Assembly (NCBI RefSeq): GCF_016808095.1
Contig: NC_068972.1
Span: 20,762,289-20,826,288, forward strand
Reading direction: 5' to 3'
From: Vigna angularis
Lineage: Eukaryota; Streptophyta; Magnoliopsida; Fabales; Fabaceae
Length of the DNA: 64,000 bases
Position 1 is the first letter of the stretch; each line of letters begins with the position of its first letter. The notes below the pieces were generated by a model. It made no database searches, had not been told where the DNA came from, and worked only from the letters and a program-made list of their open reading frames with translations. Both the position numbers and the translations under genes were made by a program. Of the stretch, positions 13,270 to 24,906 are shown in pieces.

Positions 13270-14338
13270 TGTGCACCAACATGAATCACTGTTTTAGACC
13301 AAACTAAAGAAACTGCAGAATCAGTAGTAATCATTGCATATCAAATAGCTTTAGCAGTTCAATTCATATATTTTTTTTTTCTAGGGAGAAGTGGGGCCAT
13401 GATTTTGCTGGTAGAGAAAATTTGGAGTTTGTTCTGTCAAAGAATATGTCTCGGGAAGAAAAATATCAGATGGTGCATATCGAAAGAATAGGTGTGGTTA
13501 CAAAATATTTCATCTATAATGAGAATTGTTTTTTATAAGCATGGTTCAAATTCGGTTGAAATGTAATATAGTATATTTTGTGACTAGTTTTTTTTTTTCT
13601 TGTTCATTTAGCTAAAATTTAATATCAACCATGATACTGTGGTGGCGAGAAGTTTTCTCCCAGAAATAAAACTCGTTTATAATTTTTCTTTAAGGGACCT
13701 TGACTAGACATAATATAAATATTTTTTTATATAATTTAATTCATAACTAGTACTACAAATATTTGAATCCTAAATCATGTACGGATGGAGAGGCGATAAA
13801 TGCTTTGATTTCCATAAATATTTTCTCACCATCTATTTGTAATTTATATTCGAAATGCTTAAAAAACTTCTATAAGTCATGTGATATAGTAGACTTCTCA
13901 AATAAATTATGCATCCAACAACTTGTGTAGTGATATTAAATGTTGAACTTGAAATCAAACAAATTAAGTTTATATGATTTTGCAATATTGCAATTATTAG
14001 TACAAAAATAGTCTTTCACTTCACACAATTTACATCATATTCATAAGAACACAACAACAAAATGCAGTCTCATATTTGTAAATAAATAAAACTTGTTTAT
14101 GTCGAACTATTTAAGGTTTGGTGTAAAACTATTTAAATTAGAGCTCTTAGCTTTCTTCTCTCACGATTGATTTTCTTCCTCTCATCTCATTTTCTTTCTT
14201 TGGTAACAACTGTGTGGGTGTTGGTAAACATTTTGGAGACCATTTTTATGATGTGAATTGGTGGTTTATAGGTGTTCGCAGTGATGGATAGTTTTCTTCA
14301 ATTTGATTGGAGTTTTTTAAGTCCAAATGCATTAAGAT
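13270..14338. other. 3' flank of the NIP gene and AT-rich spacer
   Basis: The first few hundred bases are likely 3' UTR; an AATAAA occurs near 13664 but is not clearly the poly(A) signal used. The rest is AT-rich spacer with no gene seen. Confidence 0.45.
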
Positions 14339-14343
14339 AGGTG

Positions 14344-14449
<106 letters not shown>

Positions 14450-14938
14450 CTTTTGAAATTAAAGTAGTGATTTTTTTTAATATCTTATTCAAAATGCATG
14501 AATGTCTCCATTAAATTTGTTTATTGGTGTAACTTTTTGTTTTCACCAATTTACTTTCACATTAGAAAAGTTATATGTTTTGTTGTATTATTTTATTCGT
14601 AAAAATCATTAATAATAGCAAAAGGAAAATTTGACCAATTTTTTTTGGGATAACTTATTTTTGTGTGTATTTAATAGAGTCCTTACATTTGATAGAATAT
14701 TAATAGATTTTGACATATAAAAATTTGGTGAAGAAAAATTCAAACAAAACTTTTGATAGAGACCTTAGATTGAGACACATTATAAAAGAAATTTGTTTAC
14801 TCAAAAGGAATTAGAGGACCAAAATATGTGAAATGGTCATTTAATAATTTTTTTTATCTTTTAGTATTTTTTGTAACATTTTTCTATATTTTAGGCTTTT
14901 AGCTCACATACCAATACTTGTTAAGAAAATTTTAAATT

Positions 14939-15305
14939 GGCTTAAATGTTTATTTCGTCCTCATATTAAGAGGTGAATTTCTGTTTAGTACCCGGTTTTA
15001 AAAATGAAGACATTGGGTCCTTATGTTATGAAAAATGTATGAATAAGGTCATGTCCGTTAAGTTGACAGCAACGACGTTAAGTTCATGCTGATGTGGCCG
15101 CACTTTTTCTCTTCTCTCTTATGCTGTCCAGCTTTTTCTATCTCTTGTTCAACTTTTTCTTTGATGATTTGTTGAACTTGTTCTTTCTTTATGGACCTTA
15201 TTCATATATTTTTCATAACATAGGGACCCAATGTCTTTATTTTTAAAATCGAGTACTAAACAGAAATTTACCTCTTAACATAGGGACGAAGTAAGCATTT
15301 AAGCC
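14939..15305. mobile_element. MULE-type MITE with perfect 9-bp target duplication
   Basis: A 367-bp non-coding element. The left end GGCTTAAATG matches the reverse complement of the right end (catttaagcc). The inverted ends run about 115 bp, with left and right copies near 14939-15055 and 15190-15305. Both sides carry the same 9 bases, ttttaaatt (14930-14938 and 15306-15314). Long inverted ends, a GG start and a 9-bp duplication are the hallmarks of Mutator-like elements. With no coding capacity it is a deletion derivative moved by a transposase made elsewhere. Confidence 0.88.
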
Positions 15306-15559
15306 TTTTAAATTTCTTTGTAGTGTTTTAATAATGCCGCAATCTAAGATGTCACGAGTAAAATATAAAACATTCTTCTATGCAAAAATTTAAAATCACA
15401 CAACATCTCCAAAACTGAAGTAATAAAAATCTAAATGTATTTAACGTCAATTAAATAAAAGCATAAATAAAAGTATAAAACTTCCAAGTAATAAATTAAA
15501 ACTGTCACATAAAGTTTAAATAAAAATTGATTAAAATAACTAAAAAACTCTCCAATCAC

Positions 15560-16755
15560 TCTCCAAATCTCATCACTTTACATATGTTGCTGTACAATAA
15601 CATAAGTTATACGATCATCGGACACTTACAAACAAGTAAGGGTAAGCTAAATGAGTAAACATCAATACAATATATTAAACTCAATCATCAAGTCAAAACT
15701 ATAATTCTATCACACTCACCCAAAACCCATTCAAAACAAATTACGCTAGTGAGTCAATCTCAAAACTAATCCCTTCATTTAAAAAACAAACCACACTAAC
15801 CTCAAATAATCTCTAAGACCCTATATCATCACAAAGGTATGTCACATCAAATACAAACCACAGCCTAGAAATGCCAAAACAAGCATCGTCCTTATGTACT
15901 CTACCGTACAAAACATGTTCACCAAAACAGGACACTTGTTTGAGTGGTCCTCCACCGCAACTTTGAACCTATCTCCCTTGCTCCTCAGGAACTTATGAGT
16001 AAAAGCTTTATTGTTGCTCACAATGGGCATTATACTCAGTACAAGCCGAAAACCTACATGCGAGACATTCATCTTTTTACTCCCTCGAGAGAAGAAAGGG
16101 CAGTACTAGAACCTCATCTATTATACTTTCTCTTATAAACGAAGAGATTCACCTTTCTAAACCCTTGAAAGAGGAAAGGTGATTACCTTTCTACCACCTC
16201 GCAAGACGAAAGATGTAACCCCGAATTTACGAAGTACAACAAGGAGACATAATAATCACACATCATCACAACACCTAACAGCTCGACACATATACCAAAT
16301 AAGGTAGTCAACTTGACAATCATTCAAAGTACCTTGGCCAACATTCACAAGACTAAAAAAAAAAACCCCAGCAACTCTGCATTACACCCATTAGCTGGCT
16401 ACCAGGAGAAACAACTCGGCAACCAACAACTCAGCCAAGGTTTAAAACCCACAAGCTAACCTATAAACCTTTCAAAAACGAACTCTAAAGCCCTGAAGTC
16501 GAGATAACTCAACCAACACACAAACCAACTCGACCAATAGCTCAAACAGGTCAAACAACCTATAGAACATCCAAAAATGAGTTCTAGAGAAACCAAGGTC
16601 CCCAAAAACTCAGACAGAACAACCTAGACTGACCACTCTACAGTTCGGCTAACTCGGCCAACTCGGTCAAACAACCCAACACAACATCCTGGAGCACGAT
16701 CAACCCAACCTAGCACCCTAGGGCCCGACCAAACCAACCCAACAATCCAGCTTGG
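15560..16755 (-). repeat. Old LTR-like repeat, part 1 (split by later insertions)
   Basis: No gene seen. The stretch near 15590-15660 (acgatcatcggacac, aaacaagtaagggtaagcta) resembles the repeat near 56570-56635 (atgatcatcgcacat, aaacaagtagggtgagcta), so both belong to one family. After removal of the 16756-23293 element the sequence runs on at 23294, and after removal of the 24005-25731 element at 25732. It is therefore one older minus-oriented LTR-like unit broken into three pieces. Its outer ends were not fixed. Confidence 0.5.
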
Positions 16756-18350
16756 TGTTGAGACCTTGGCAAGTGTACCGGATCGTTCAAGTAATAAACC
16801 GGTAAGTCCGGAAATCGTTTTCCCAAGAGATTTGTTTTGATTCACAGATTGATTAAAGTTTACTAATTTAGCGATTAATAAACGTATTTTTTTATAACAC
16901 AATTAAGATTGGCATACAGATGAAATTAAAGTAGTAAAAACAGATGAATTAAAGTTCATTGGGGTTGAAATTCAAGTTCATCACTCCGGTAATCTTCTAC
17001 TAACACAATTCCTCATAATTAAGCATCGACATTCTAGGCGCATGCAGCCCCTGATCCCTCAGATGACAGTTCATAATCACTCAAACTAAATTACTAATCC
17101 CTTAGCTAATTCAGTTATCAGATTTGCCTTAAACACAATGTCACAAATGACTAAAAATTCCCTCCTATGTCTAGGACTCGAAATCCTTTAGCAGTTCTAT
17201 CCTAAGTCCGCGGTCTCATACATTTCCCAATGATTTAACCGTTCAAATAGCTCAGATTCCTATCATAGGCATGAATAATAAAGATAGAACACATAATTCA
17301 AACATGTTCATGCATTAATAGAGAAATTACATAGAAGTTCAGAAATTTACTCTCAACCCCAGTGAAATGGAGTTTTAGCTACACATATACATCATAGAAG
17401 AGAGAAATGATGGATTGGATGGCGGAAATTGGTGGTTTTCCACCATGGAAGCACTTGGAGCAGCTGCTGCAGCGTCTCCCCTGGTCTCCTCTCCGTCAGA
17501 ACTCCCCCCCGAATTTTGGATCTGGTTTTCTTAAAAAGAAGGTCCAATAATTGAGTCACGAGATTCCTTCTGGGCGAACGTCCAATTTTCTGGACGAGCG
17601 TCCAATATGCTGGGCGAACGTCCAATTTTCTGGACGAGCGTCCGCTTTCTGGACTAGTGTCTCGAGCGTCCTGGACGAGCGTCCTCTGCTGGACGAGCGT
17701 CTTCTTGATGAGCGTCCTCTGCTGGACGAGCGTCCTCTTCTGGACGAGCGCCCTCTGCTGGACGAGCGTCCTCTGCTGAACGAGCTGCTGGACGAGCGCC
17801 CTCTGTTGGACGAGCGTCCTCTGCTGAACGAGCTGCTGGACGAGCGCCCTCTGCTGGACGAGCGCCCTCTGCTGGACGAGCGTCCTCTGCTCTGGACGAG
17901 AATCCGGACGAGCGCCATGAACGAGCGTCGCGCTCGCTATGTGACGAGCGTCCGCTTAATCTTCGACGAGCGTCCGCGCATCCTTCTAAGTCGCGCCCGA
18001 CGCCCATTTTCTCGCGCCCAGGCGCGAACCTCTATGTAAATTCGCGCCCGGCGCCCTTTTTCTCGTGCCCGGGCGTGAAACTCTCTGTAAAATCGCGTCC
18101 GGCGCCCTTTTGCTCACGCCCGGGCGTGAAATTCTCGGCAGAACTGCGCCCATGAGTGTGGTCCAAGTCTTTGATGGTATCCAATCCTTATTTTTCATCA
18201 AAATAAACAACAAAAGCATCAAAAAACATTTAAACAGTCAAAATTATACTTATATCAACAATTATATACTTTTCATGAGAATTAACACTAAAACTTACTC
18301 AAAAGCACAACAATTTAAGCAACAAAAACAAGTAAAGTTTACACCTATCA
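16756..18350 (-). repeat. 3' LTR of the Athila-like element (1595 bp)
   Basis: It matches 22011-23293 along its whole length except for about 312 extra bases at roughly 17660-17985, a tandem array missing from the other LTR. The region 17990-18150 holds about three diverged units of a 58-bp GC-rich motif built on gcgcccggcgccc and cgcccgggcg, which is shared by both LTRs. Confidence 0.93.
17660..17985. repeat. GC-rich tandem array (core ctggacgagcgtcctctg) unique to one LTR
   Basis: More than a dozen imperfect copies of an 18-bp unit, ctggacgagcgtcctctg, with variants carrying gaacgagctg. The flanks of the array, gcgtcc on the left and gcatcc/ttctaag on the right, join directly in the other LTR (about 22920-22930). 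LTR pairs start out identical, so either this array expanded or the other LTR lost it through its short direct repeats. The long open frames across it on both strands are a by-product of a repeat unit divisible by three. Confidence 0.85.
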
Positions 18351-18362
18351 AACTCCCCCAAA
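18351..18362 (-). other. Polypurine tract of the Athila-like element
   Basis: The plus strand reads aactcccccaaa right after the LTR end; on the element's strand this is tttgggggagtt. A purine tract touching the 3' LTR primes plus-strand DNA synthesis in LTR retrotransposons. The remaining interior to 19580 is non-coding. Confidence 0.8.
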
Positions 18363-19580
18363 CTTATATATTTTCATGTCCTCATGAAAATAAACAAAAA
18401 CAATAGAAAAACGAACCCAACAAAGCAGTTAGTATTCCATCACATAATATCTGTTACAAAAGTAAAGATTGTACCTACACCTCCAAATATTCAGATCAAA
18501 TGTTATAACTTCTATATTGACAAATTCTTGAATCCAAAATGATAAGACAACCAGAAAAAGAATAAAACCACAATGCTCAATCTGTGTTTATCTCAACCTG
18601 CAAGTGTTTACAACTCCAATTCATACTCAGATTGTCATCAACTACTTCATCAACTTTTGCAAGTCATCTCATATACACTTCAAACATTCTGATTTAAATC
18701 AAAAGGACTTTCTCATATTATAACTTGGCTTGGCTAGAAGGAACATGGTTTTACAAGGAAACAAAACAACACTAAAGAAGAGGAGAACAAGAACATAGCA
18801 ACATTGAAACTTTATTCATCAACTACCTCTTCATTCATCACATAACACATTTTCTGAATTTTTCTCTAACTTTGATACTTTTTCATATTTACATGATACA
18901 ATAACCCTTTTTTTTTTCATCAGTTTAAGATTCAACTGATTATGATTTCCCCCAAACTCAATTTCTACCTATCTCTTGACAAATATGTTTCTTGTCCTCT
19001 TCTTCTAGAGTGTTGGATAAGGTAGATTGTTCTGTAATAAGCTGAGGGTTCACAACAAAATATATATAAGGCTCAAACAGGATAACAAAGGATGAATATT
19101 CACATATGGGTAGTCATCTGGCCAAGTAGTTAATTTCAAAAACAACAACTGCCTTTCTCATTTCTAAACCAGAATGCAACTGTAATAATAAGAATTATGC
19201 AAAAACCAAATTCATAGCAATAACAACTTCTCACTTGCTTTCAAAGGTGTCTCAGTACACTCAGATATTCAACTTCTGGGTCACAATCAATCAGATTCAA
19301 GAACAAATCATATATAATCATAACACAAGTTCTAAAACTCAGATTTTGCAATAACAATCTCACAATCATGCCAGTTATCATGGACAGAATTCAAAATTCA
19401 AATTCAAACTTCAAACACACATTTCAAAATCAAATCATTGCAGAAACATAATTCAATCCACACAACCAAACACATTCAGATTCAATCCACACAACCAAAA
19501 TAACTGAAAACATAAATAGATAGAGTTAGAAAGCTGGGTTGCCTCCCAGTAAGCGCTTGTTTAACGTCTTTAGCTTGACA

Positions 19581-20222
19581 CTAAGAAGCACTCTGTGGTT
19601 GATCCAAGGGTTTGACATCATTCAGAAGTGAAGGTAGCAACTTCAAGTGCAACTTCTGTTCTCTTTTCTCTTCTTCCTCAGATGGAATCTCCTTTAAAAC
19701 ATCCAGATTAAGAGGTGAGGATATATGCTTCGTCTTCTGTGCAATCATGCAGACTTCCTCAAGTTCATCAATTTGAAAGCATGTATATTCATCATTTGGG
19801 TGAGACATTGCTTCAAAGACATTGAAATTTACTTCTTCATCCTCAACTCTCACTTTGAGCTTTCCCTCATCAACATCAATCAACACTCGAGCAGTCTTCA
19901 TGAATGGCCTTCCCAGAATCAGAGGAATTTCTGTATCTTCTTTCATTTCCATGACAACAAAATCCACCGGAAATAAGAATTTATCTACCTTTACCAGAAC
20001 ATCTTCTACTACTCCCTGCGGATATTTGATCGATCTGTCTGCTAATTGTAGAGTCATGCGTGTGGGCTTCAACTCTAATTCTCCAATCTTCTTAAACATT
20101 GACAGAGGCATAAGATTGATGCTGGCTCCAAGATCAATTAACGCATTCCCAATAGCCAGTTTACCAATGATGCATGGAATTGTAAAACTACCTGGATCTT
20201 TAAACTTTGGAGGAAGCAACTT
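19581..20222 (-). pseudogene. Retropepsin-like protease domain of the Athila-like element
   Basis: An aspartic protease domain following gag in the same frame. The family signature LPPKFKDPGSFTIPC is followed by the active-site region ALIDLGASINLMP. The DLGAS form replaces the usual D(T/S)G and is typical of Athila-type elements. The second protease hallmark LILGRPFM lies about 75 residues later. The frame has no ATG of its own; it is cut off from gag by a single in-frame TAG (20225-20223). It would be made only by readthrough, or that codon is a point mutation of a sense codon. It ends about 40 residues after an acidic tail, with no reverse transcriptase following. Confidence 0.85.
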
Positions 20223-21829
20223 CTAAATGATAGCACTGCACTGGCCCTGTACTTCTATAGTTTTTTCCTCAATATACTTCTTCTTTTTCTCTCCCTCTCT
20301 CTCTTTTTCACTTTCTCTATCCTCTTTACTCATCTCATTTTTTTCTACACTCACTTTTTTCTCATTCTCTCTTTCTTCCAGAATTCTTCCTGATCTTGTA
20401 GTAATAACATTGCAGTCTGCCTTTGGATTTACTTTAGTGTTTGCCCCAAAGTCTTTCTCTGGTTTTTCTTCCAACTTTTTAGCTAATTGACCCACCTGAA
20501 TCTCCAAATTCCTAAGTGAGGCTTCTGTACTTTTATGGTTGGAAATTGATTCCTGCATAAACTGCTGAAGAGTTTCTTCCAGTTTTGAAGTTCTTTCTGT
20601 CAGAGAAGGTTGTTGCTGAAAGTTCTGTGGAGGTGGCCTGTTGAAAGGAACAACTTGTCCCATACTCGGATGAGGTCTCCATCCTTGATTAAAACTTTGA
20701 CGTTGATCATAGTTTGGCTGAAGACCTTGATTTCCCATATAATGTACTTCTTCATGAGACATGCTTTGCACTACACATTGACCATTATTATGATCTCCTC
20801 CACACAATTGACAACTCTGAACCATCTGATGTTGAAATTGAGAAACATTCTGCAGTTCTTTAGGTAGCTGAGATAACTTCTTCATTAATGTCTCAAGTTG
20901 CTGAGTCATAATCTTGTTCTGAGCTAGTAAAGCATCTTGAGTTTGAAGTTGAAGAACACCTTTTTGTTGAAATTGAGCTCTCTCACTCTGAACTTCATTA
21001 TCATTTGCAGCCATATTTTCAATCAGATCATGTGCTTCTTTAGGCGTCTTCCATCTGATACTACCTCCAGCTGATGCATCTAACATTAACTTTGTTTGAG
21101 ATTTCAGCCCTCCAAGAAACAGATTTAACATTGTAGGCTCATCAAATCCATGAGTAGGGGTTTTTCTCAATACGCCTTTGAATCTATCCCGTGCTTGAGC
21201 TAGAGTTTCATCAGCATCTTGTTGGAAAGAAGAGATCTCCTGCTTTCCCTTATTGACTTTGGACTGAGGGAAGAACTTATTCAGAAATTTTGCAACTACA
21301 TCATCCCAGACTGTCAAACTATTCTCTGGAAAGGAATTCAGCCACATTTTTGCATTACCAGCCAATGAGAATGGAAATAAGCTGAGTCGGATCGCTTCAT
21401 CTGGAACTTGGGAATCCTCACTGTATTACAGATCTCCATGAAAGTAGCCAAGTGAGTGTATGGATTCTCGTGAGATAATCCATAAAACTGATTGTTCTGC
21501 ACCAGATGAATAAGAGCTGGCTTCATCTCCATGTTAGCAGCATTCACCACTGGTCTTGCAATACTATTGAAGTGCATAGGTCCTGAGAAAGTATTATAAT
21601 CTGCAAGAGTACGTCTTCCTTGCCCATAACCTTCTCCAGTGCGATTGTCTTCCATTTCTTCTTTTTCTTGATCAGATGAAGAGTTAAGAATTTCTTCAGA
21701 AATAGCAGAGGCTTCTCTGGATTCTCTACTTTGTCTTCTCCTTCTATTGTTGTTCCTTCGAGCAGTTCTTTCAATTTCAGGATCAAAAAGTAGATTTTCA
21801 ACCTGTTCTCTGCTTCTCATACAAAACAC
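20223..21829 (-). pseudogene. gag of the Athila-like element, frameshifted
   Basis: The first part (21829 to about 21405) begins MRSREQVENLLF with an Arg-rich run and ends near ENPYTHLATFMEICNTVRIPK. The frame then shifts: the sequence lacks one base relative to an open gag near 21405-21410, and the rest continues in another frame from about 21400 to 20223. That second part has the retrotransposon gag core (MWLNSFPENSLTVWDDVVAKF, about residues 7-27 of the second frame) and a short zinc-knuckle-like motif CQLCGGDHNNGQC, which has three rather than four residues between the second Cys and the His. The C-terminal part is a Lys/Glu-rich coiled-coil-like tail. Capsid function is known for the family; this copy cannot make full gag without frameshifting. 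Confidence 0.85.
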
Positions 21830-21986
21830 AAACTAAAAAGAAACAATCCAGAAAGACACAATCTCTACAGATGATAACAATTATGCACAAGAATTCAAAT
21901 AAGATCACAATAAACACTTAAACAAAAGATAGCTAAAATCAACTAAACTAGATAAACAACAAACAATCAACGAAAACAAAAACAAA

Positions 21987-22004
21987 TCCCCGGCAACGGC
22001 GCCA
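21987..22004 (-). other. Primer-binding site matching tRNA-Asp(GUC)
   Basis: The plus strand tccccggcaacggcgcca equals the last 18 bases of plant tRNA-Asp(GUC) including CCA, so the element's own strand is complementary to it. It lies 6 bases inside the 5' LTR edge. This primer choice is common in Athila-type and related legume gypsy elements. Confidence 0.92.
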
Positions 22005-22010
22005 AAAACT

Positions 22011-23293
22011 TGTTGAGACCTCGGCAAGTGTACTGGATCGTTCAAGTAATAAACCGGTAAGTCCGGAAATCGTTTTCCCAAGAGATTTGTTTTGATTCAC
22101 AGATTGATTAAAGTTTACTAATTTAGCGATTAATAAACGTATTTTTTTATAACACAATTAAGATTGGCATACAAATGAAATTAAAGTAGTAAAAACAGAT
22201 GAATTAAAGTTCACTGGGGTTGAAATTCAAGTTCATCACTCCGGTAATCTTCTACTAACACAATTCCTCATAATTAAGCATCGACATTCTAGGCGCATGC
22301 AGCCCCTGATCCCTCAGATGACAGTTCATAATCACTCAAACTAAATTACTAATCCCTTAGCTAATTCAGTTATCAGATTTGCCTTAAACACAATGTCACA
22401 GATGACTAAAAATTCCCTCCTATGTCTAGGACTCGAAATCCTTTAGCAGTTCTATCCTAGGTCCGCAGTCTCATACATTTCCCAATGATTTAACCGTTCA
22501 AATAGCTCAGATTCCCATCATAGGCATGAATAATAAAGATAGAACACATAATTCAAACAGGTTCATGCATTAATAGAGAAATTACATAGAAGTTCAGAAA
22601 TTTACTCTCAACCCCAGTGAAATGGAGTTTTAGCTACACATATACATCATAGAAGAGAGAAATGATGGATTGGATGGTGGAAATTGGTGGTTTTCCACCA
22701 TGGAAGCACTTGGAGCAGCTGCTGCAGCGTCTCCCCTGGTCTCCTCTCCGTCAGAACTCCCCCCCGAATTCTGGATCTGGTTTTCTTAAAAAGAAGGTCC
22801 AATAATTGAGTCACGAGATTTCTTCTGGGCGAACGTCCAATTTTCTGGACGAGCGTCCAATATGCTGGGCGAACGTCCAATTTTCTGGACGAGCGTCCGC
22901 TTTCTGGACTAGTGTCTCGAGCGTCCTTCTAAGTCGCGCCCGGCGCCCATTTTCTCGCGCCCGGGCGCGAACCTCTCTGTAAATTCGCGCCCGGCGCCCT
23001 TTTTCTCGCTCCCGGGCGTGAAACTCTCTGTAAAATCGCGCCCGGCGCTCTTTTTCTCACGCCCGGGCGTGAAATTCTCGGCAGAACTACGCCCATGAGT
23101 GTGGTCCAAGTCTTTGATGGTATCCAATCCTTATTTTTCATCAAAATAAACAACAAAAGCATCAAAAAACATTTAAACAGTCAAAATTATACTTATATCA
23201 ACAATTATATACTTTTCATGAGAATTAACACTAAAACTTACTCAAAAGCACAACAATTTAAGCAACAAAAACAAGTAAAGTTTACACCTATCA
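22011..23293 (-). repeat. 5' LTR of the Athila-like element (1283 bp)
   Basis: Direct repeat of 16756-18350 without the 18-bp tandem array. It starts TGTTGAGACC and ends ACCTATCA on the plus strand; the TSD base run CTTGG follows at 23294. It includes the GC-rich 58-bp repeats at about 22930-23095. Confidence 0.93.
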
Positions 23294-23298
23294 CTTGG

Positions 23299-24004
23299 CC
23301 AAACATAACACAACCAACCTGGTTACAAGAATACAACCTAGACAGATCAGTTACCCGAACAACTAGGTAATTACAGTGACATGTAAAAATCCTCATTCAT
23401 CACGATGGTAATAGATAATAGCACGACACATACTATATACCTCATGATAGAAAATTAAAACATCACGACACAACCTATATACATGACGATGACATTAGAT
23501 AACAACATGGTTACATACAAAATAGCTTGACACATGCTTCACACGTCATAATAGCATTTACTCCCAACCTGGCACAACATGACCACGACCCATACATCCA
23601 TATGATTCATGTGTATACAACTCGATACTTGGTTCAAATATTATGGTAGCAATTAAAAATAACCTCATACAACCCTACGACAACATGACAACAAATAACT
23701 ACAGCATATGAACATGGTAATATACCAAAAACAACATGGCAATGATAGTTTGATGAAAAACTAAACTACACTGAATATAAGATAATAGAATGAATGACAT
23801 ACTATTTTAAATGGAGAACCACTGCACTACAAATAAAAGAATAAGATGGATCTCCTATTAATTGGAAAACAAGTTCTAGAATATATATATTACCCTAACA
23901 TGCATCATATCATCCTATATCAATTCTGAACAATGCTGTTTATCCCATCCTAACGGCTACACACAATGCAACATGCATACTACTAATTTTCAAACATGAA
24001 CAAT
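23299..24004 (-). repeat. Old LTR-like repeat, part 2
   Basis: Continuation of the unit broken by the Athila-like element. Rich in short 'acatgac' and 'acatgg' words with no open frame. No gene seen. Confidence 0.4.
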
Positions 24005-24549
24005 CACCAGTGTAGTCAAGGGAAACGACAACGATTATTTTCGCTTATAGATAGCGGTTCCGCAACCAAGGCATATATAGGCGAGGCAAAAAGAGTAGGC
24101 TTTTTGCCTCGGTTTTGAACCGAGTCAAAAGGATTCATATTATGCCTCGGTTCCCAAACAACCGAGGCAGTAAAGTGTTTTTAATTTTTTTAATCTCAAC
24201 CGAGATCGTTTCCTCGTTATGTTATATTTTTCTATGCTCTATGTTCCTTCTCTTTTTAATCTCAACTGAGTCTAGAATTCTTGATCAAACATAGCAAGAA
24301 AGAAGCTCCTTATCATTGGCAGCTGAAATATAAAGATAACATACTGAAAAGGAAAACCATCAACATATGAAACTTGCTGCTGAGTTCTTACTATTCAATG
24401 AAAAGTATGAAGCCACAAACTTAACAAATAAAGTACATATAAACAAAACCTATGATTGTGCTGAAAAAAAGAAGGAAAGAAGATATGAATGATAGAAGGA
24501 AGAAAACAGACAGAAACACAATTTTGAGACAAAAAAAAAACAATATGTG

Positions 24550-24747
24550 CAGCCTTAGCCACAAAACCTTCTTGACACAAACCAAAGAGCCTTTCATTCT
24601 CTCTTTCAGACTCTTCTTTTGACAGAACTGATAGCTTCTCAAGAACAGTTGCCTCTTCTCCATCATAGTATAGTTGTGCTCAGCGTCAGGGTAGTAATGC
24701 TCGAAACACTCACTCCAAAATAACGGGTTTAGACTAACACTACCCAT
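24550..24747 (-). pseudogene. Captured fragment of an unidentified small basic plant protein
   Basis: An open frame from ATG at 24747 reads MGSVSLNPLFWSECFEHYY..., then a basic stretch with FLRSYQFCQKKSLKERMKG, ending near VKKVLWLRL before running into T-rich DNA. The aromatic-then-basic layout and lack of internal stops look like real coding sequence, but I do not recognise the family. It lies inside the CACTA-like element, facing away from the U-box kinase fragment. Confidence 0.5.
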
Positions 24748-24906
24748 TAGCACGTTCTCACTACCAAATCCTCTGATTATCACGAACCAGTGGCACCCAA
24801 ACTCCAACCTACACTAACAACCCAAATTTTCAACCCCAATCAGAAGCCCCTGACGGAGGTGCAATCGGAGCCCTCCAATAGGCTTCAAATATGGACGCTG
24901 GCCAAG

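Larger units (their letters stand above)
16756..23293 (-). mobile_element. Non-autonomous Athila-like Ty3/gypsy LTR retrotransposon (gag-protease only), intact ends
   Basis: All structural marks are present. Two LTRs (16756-18350 and 22011-23293) both start TGTTGAGACC and end ACACCTATCA. The 5-bp target duplication CTTGG is exact at 16751-16755 and 23294-23298. A primer site identical to the 3' end of tRNA-Asp(GUC) lies next to the right LTR, and a purine tract next to the left one. The element reads on the minus strand: 5' LTR, primer site, gag (frameshifted), an in-frame TAG, an Athila-type protease, about 1.2 kb of non-coding DNA, 3' LTR. There is no reverse transcriptase, RNase H or integrase in the 3.66-kb interior, so mobility would have needed a helper element. 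I count roughly 18 substitutions between the LTRs by eye, so insertion is fairly recent. It sits inside the older repeat at 15.5-26.4 kb. Confidence 0.93.

Noticed and set aside
17551..18039. Long plus-strand frame with LDERPLL repeats, and matching Ser/Arg- and Ala/Arg-rich frames on minus
   Set aside because: Produced by the 18-bp tandem array in one LTR; open in several frames only because the unit length is a multiple of three. Absent from the partner LTR.
21987..22004. tRNA-Asp 3' end sequence, possible tRNA gene
   Set aside because: Only 18 bases match and it lies at an LTR edge; it is a primer-binding site, as are the tRNA-Met-like sites at 39902-39913 and 45710-45721.
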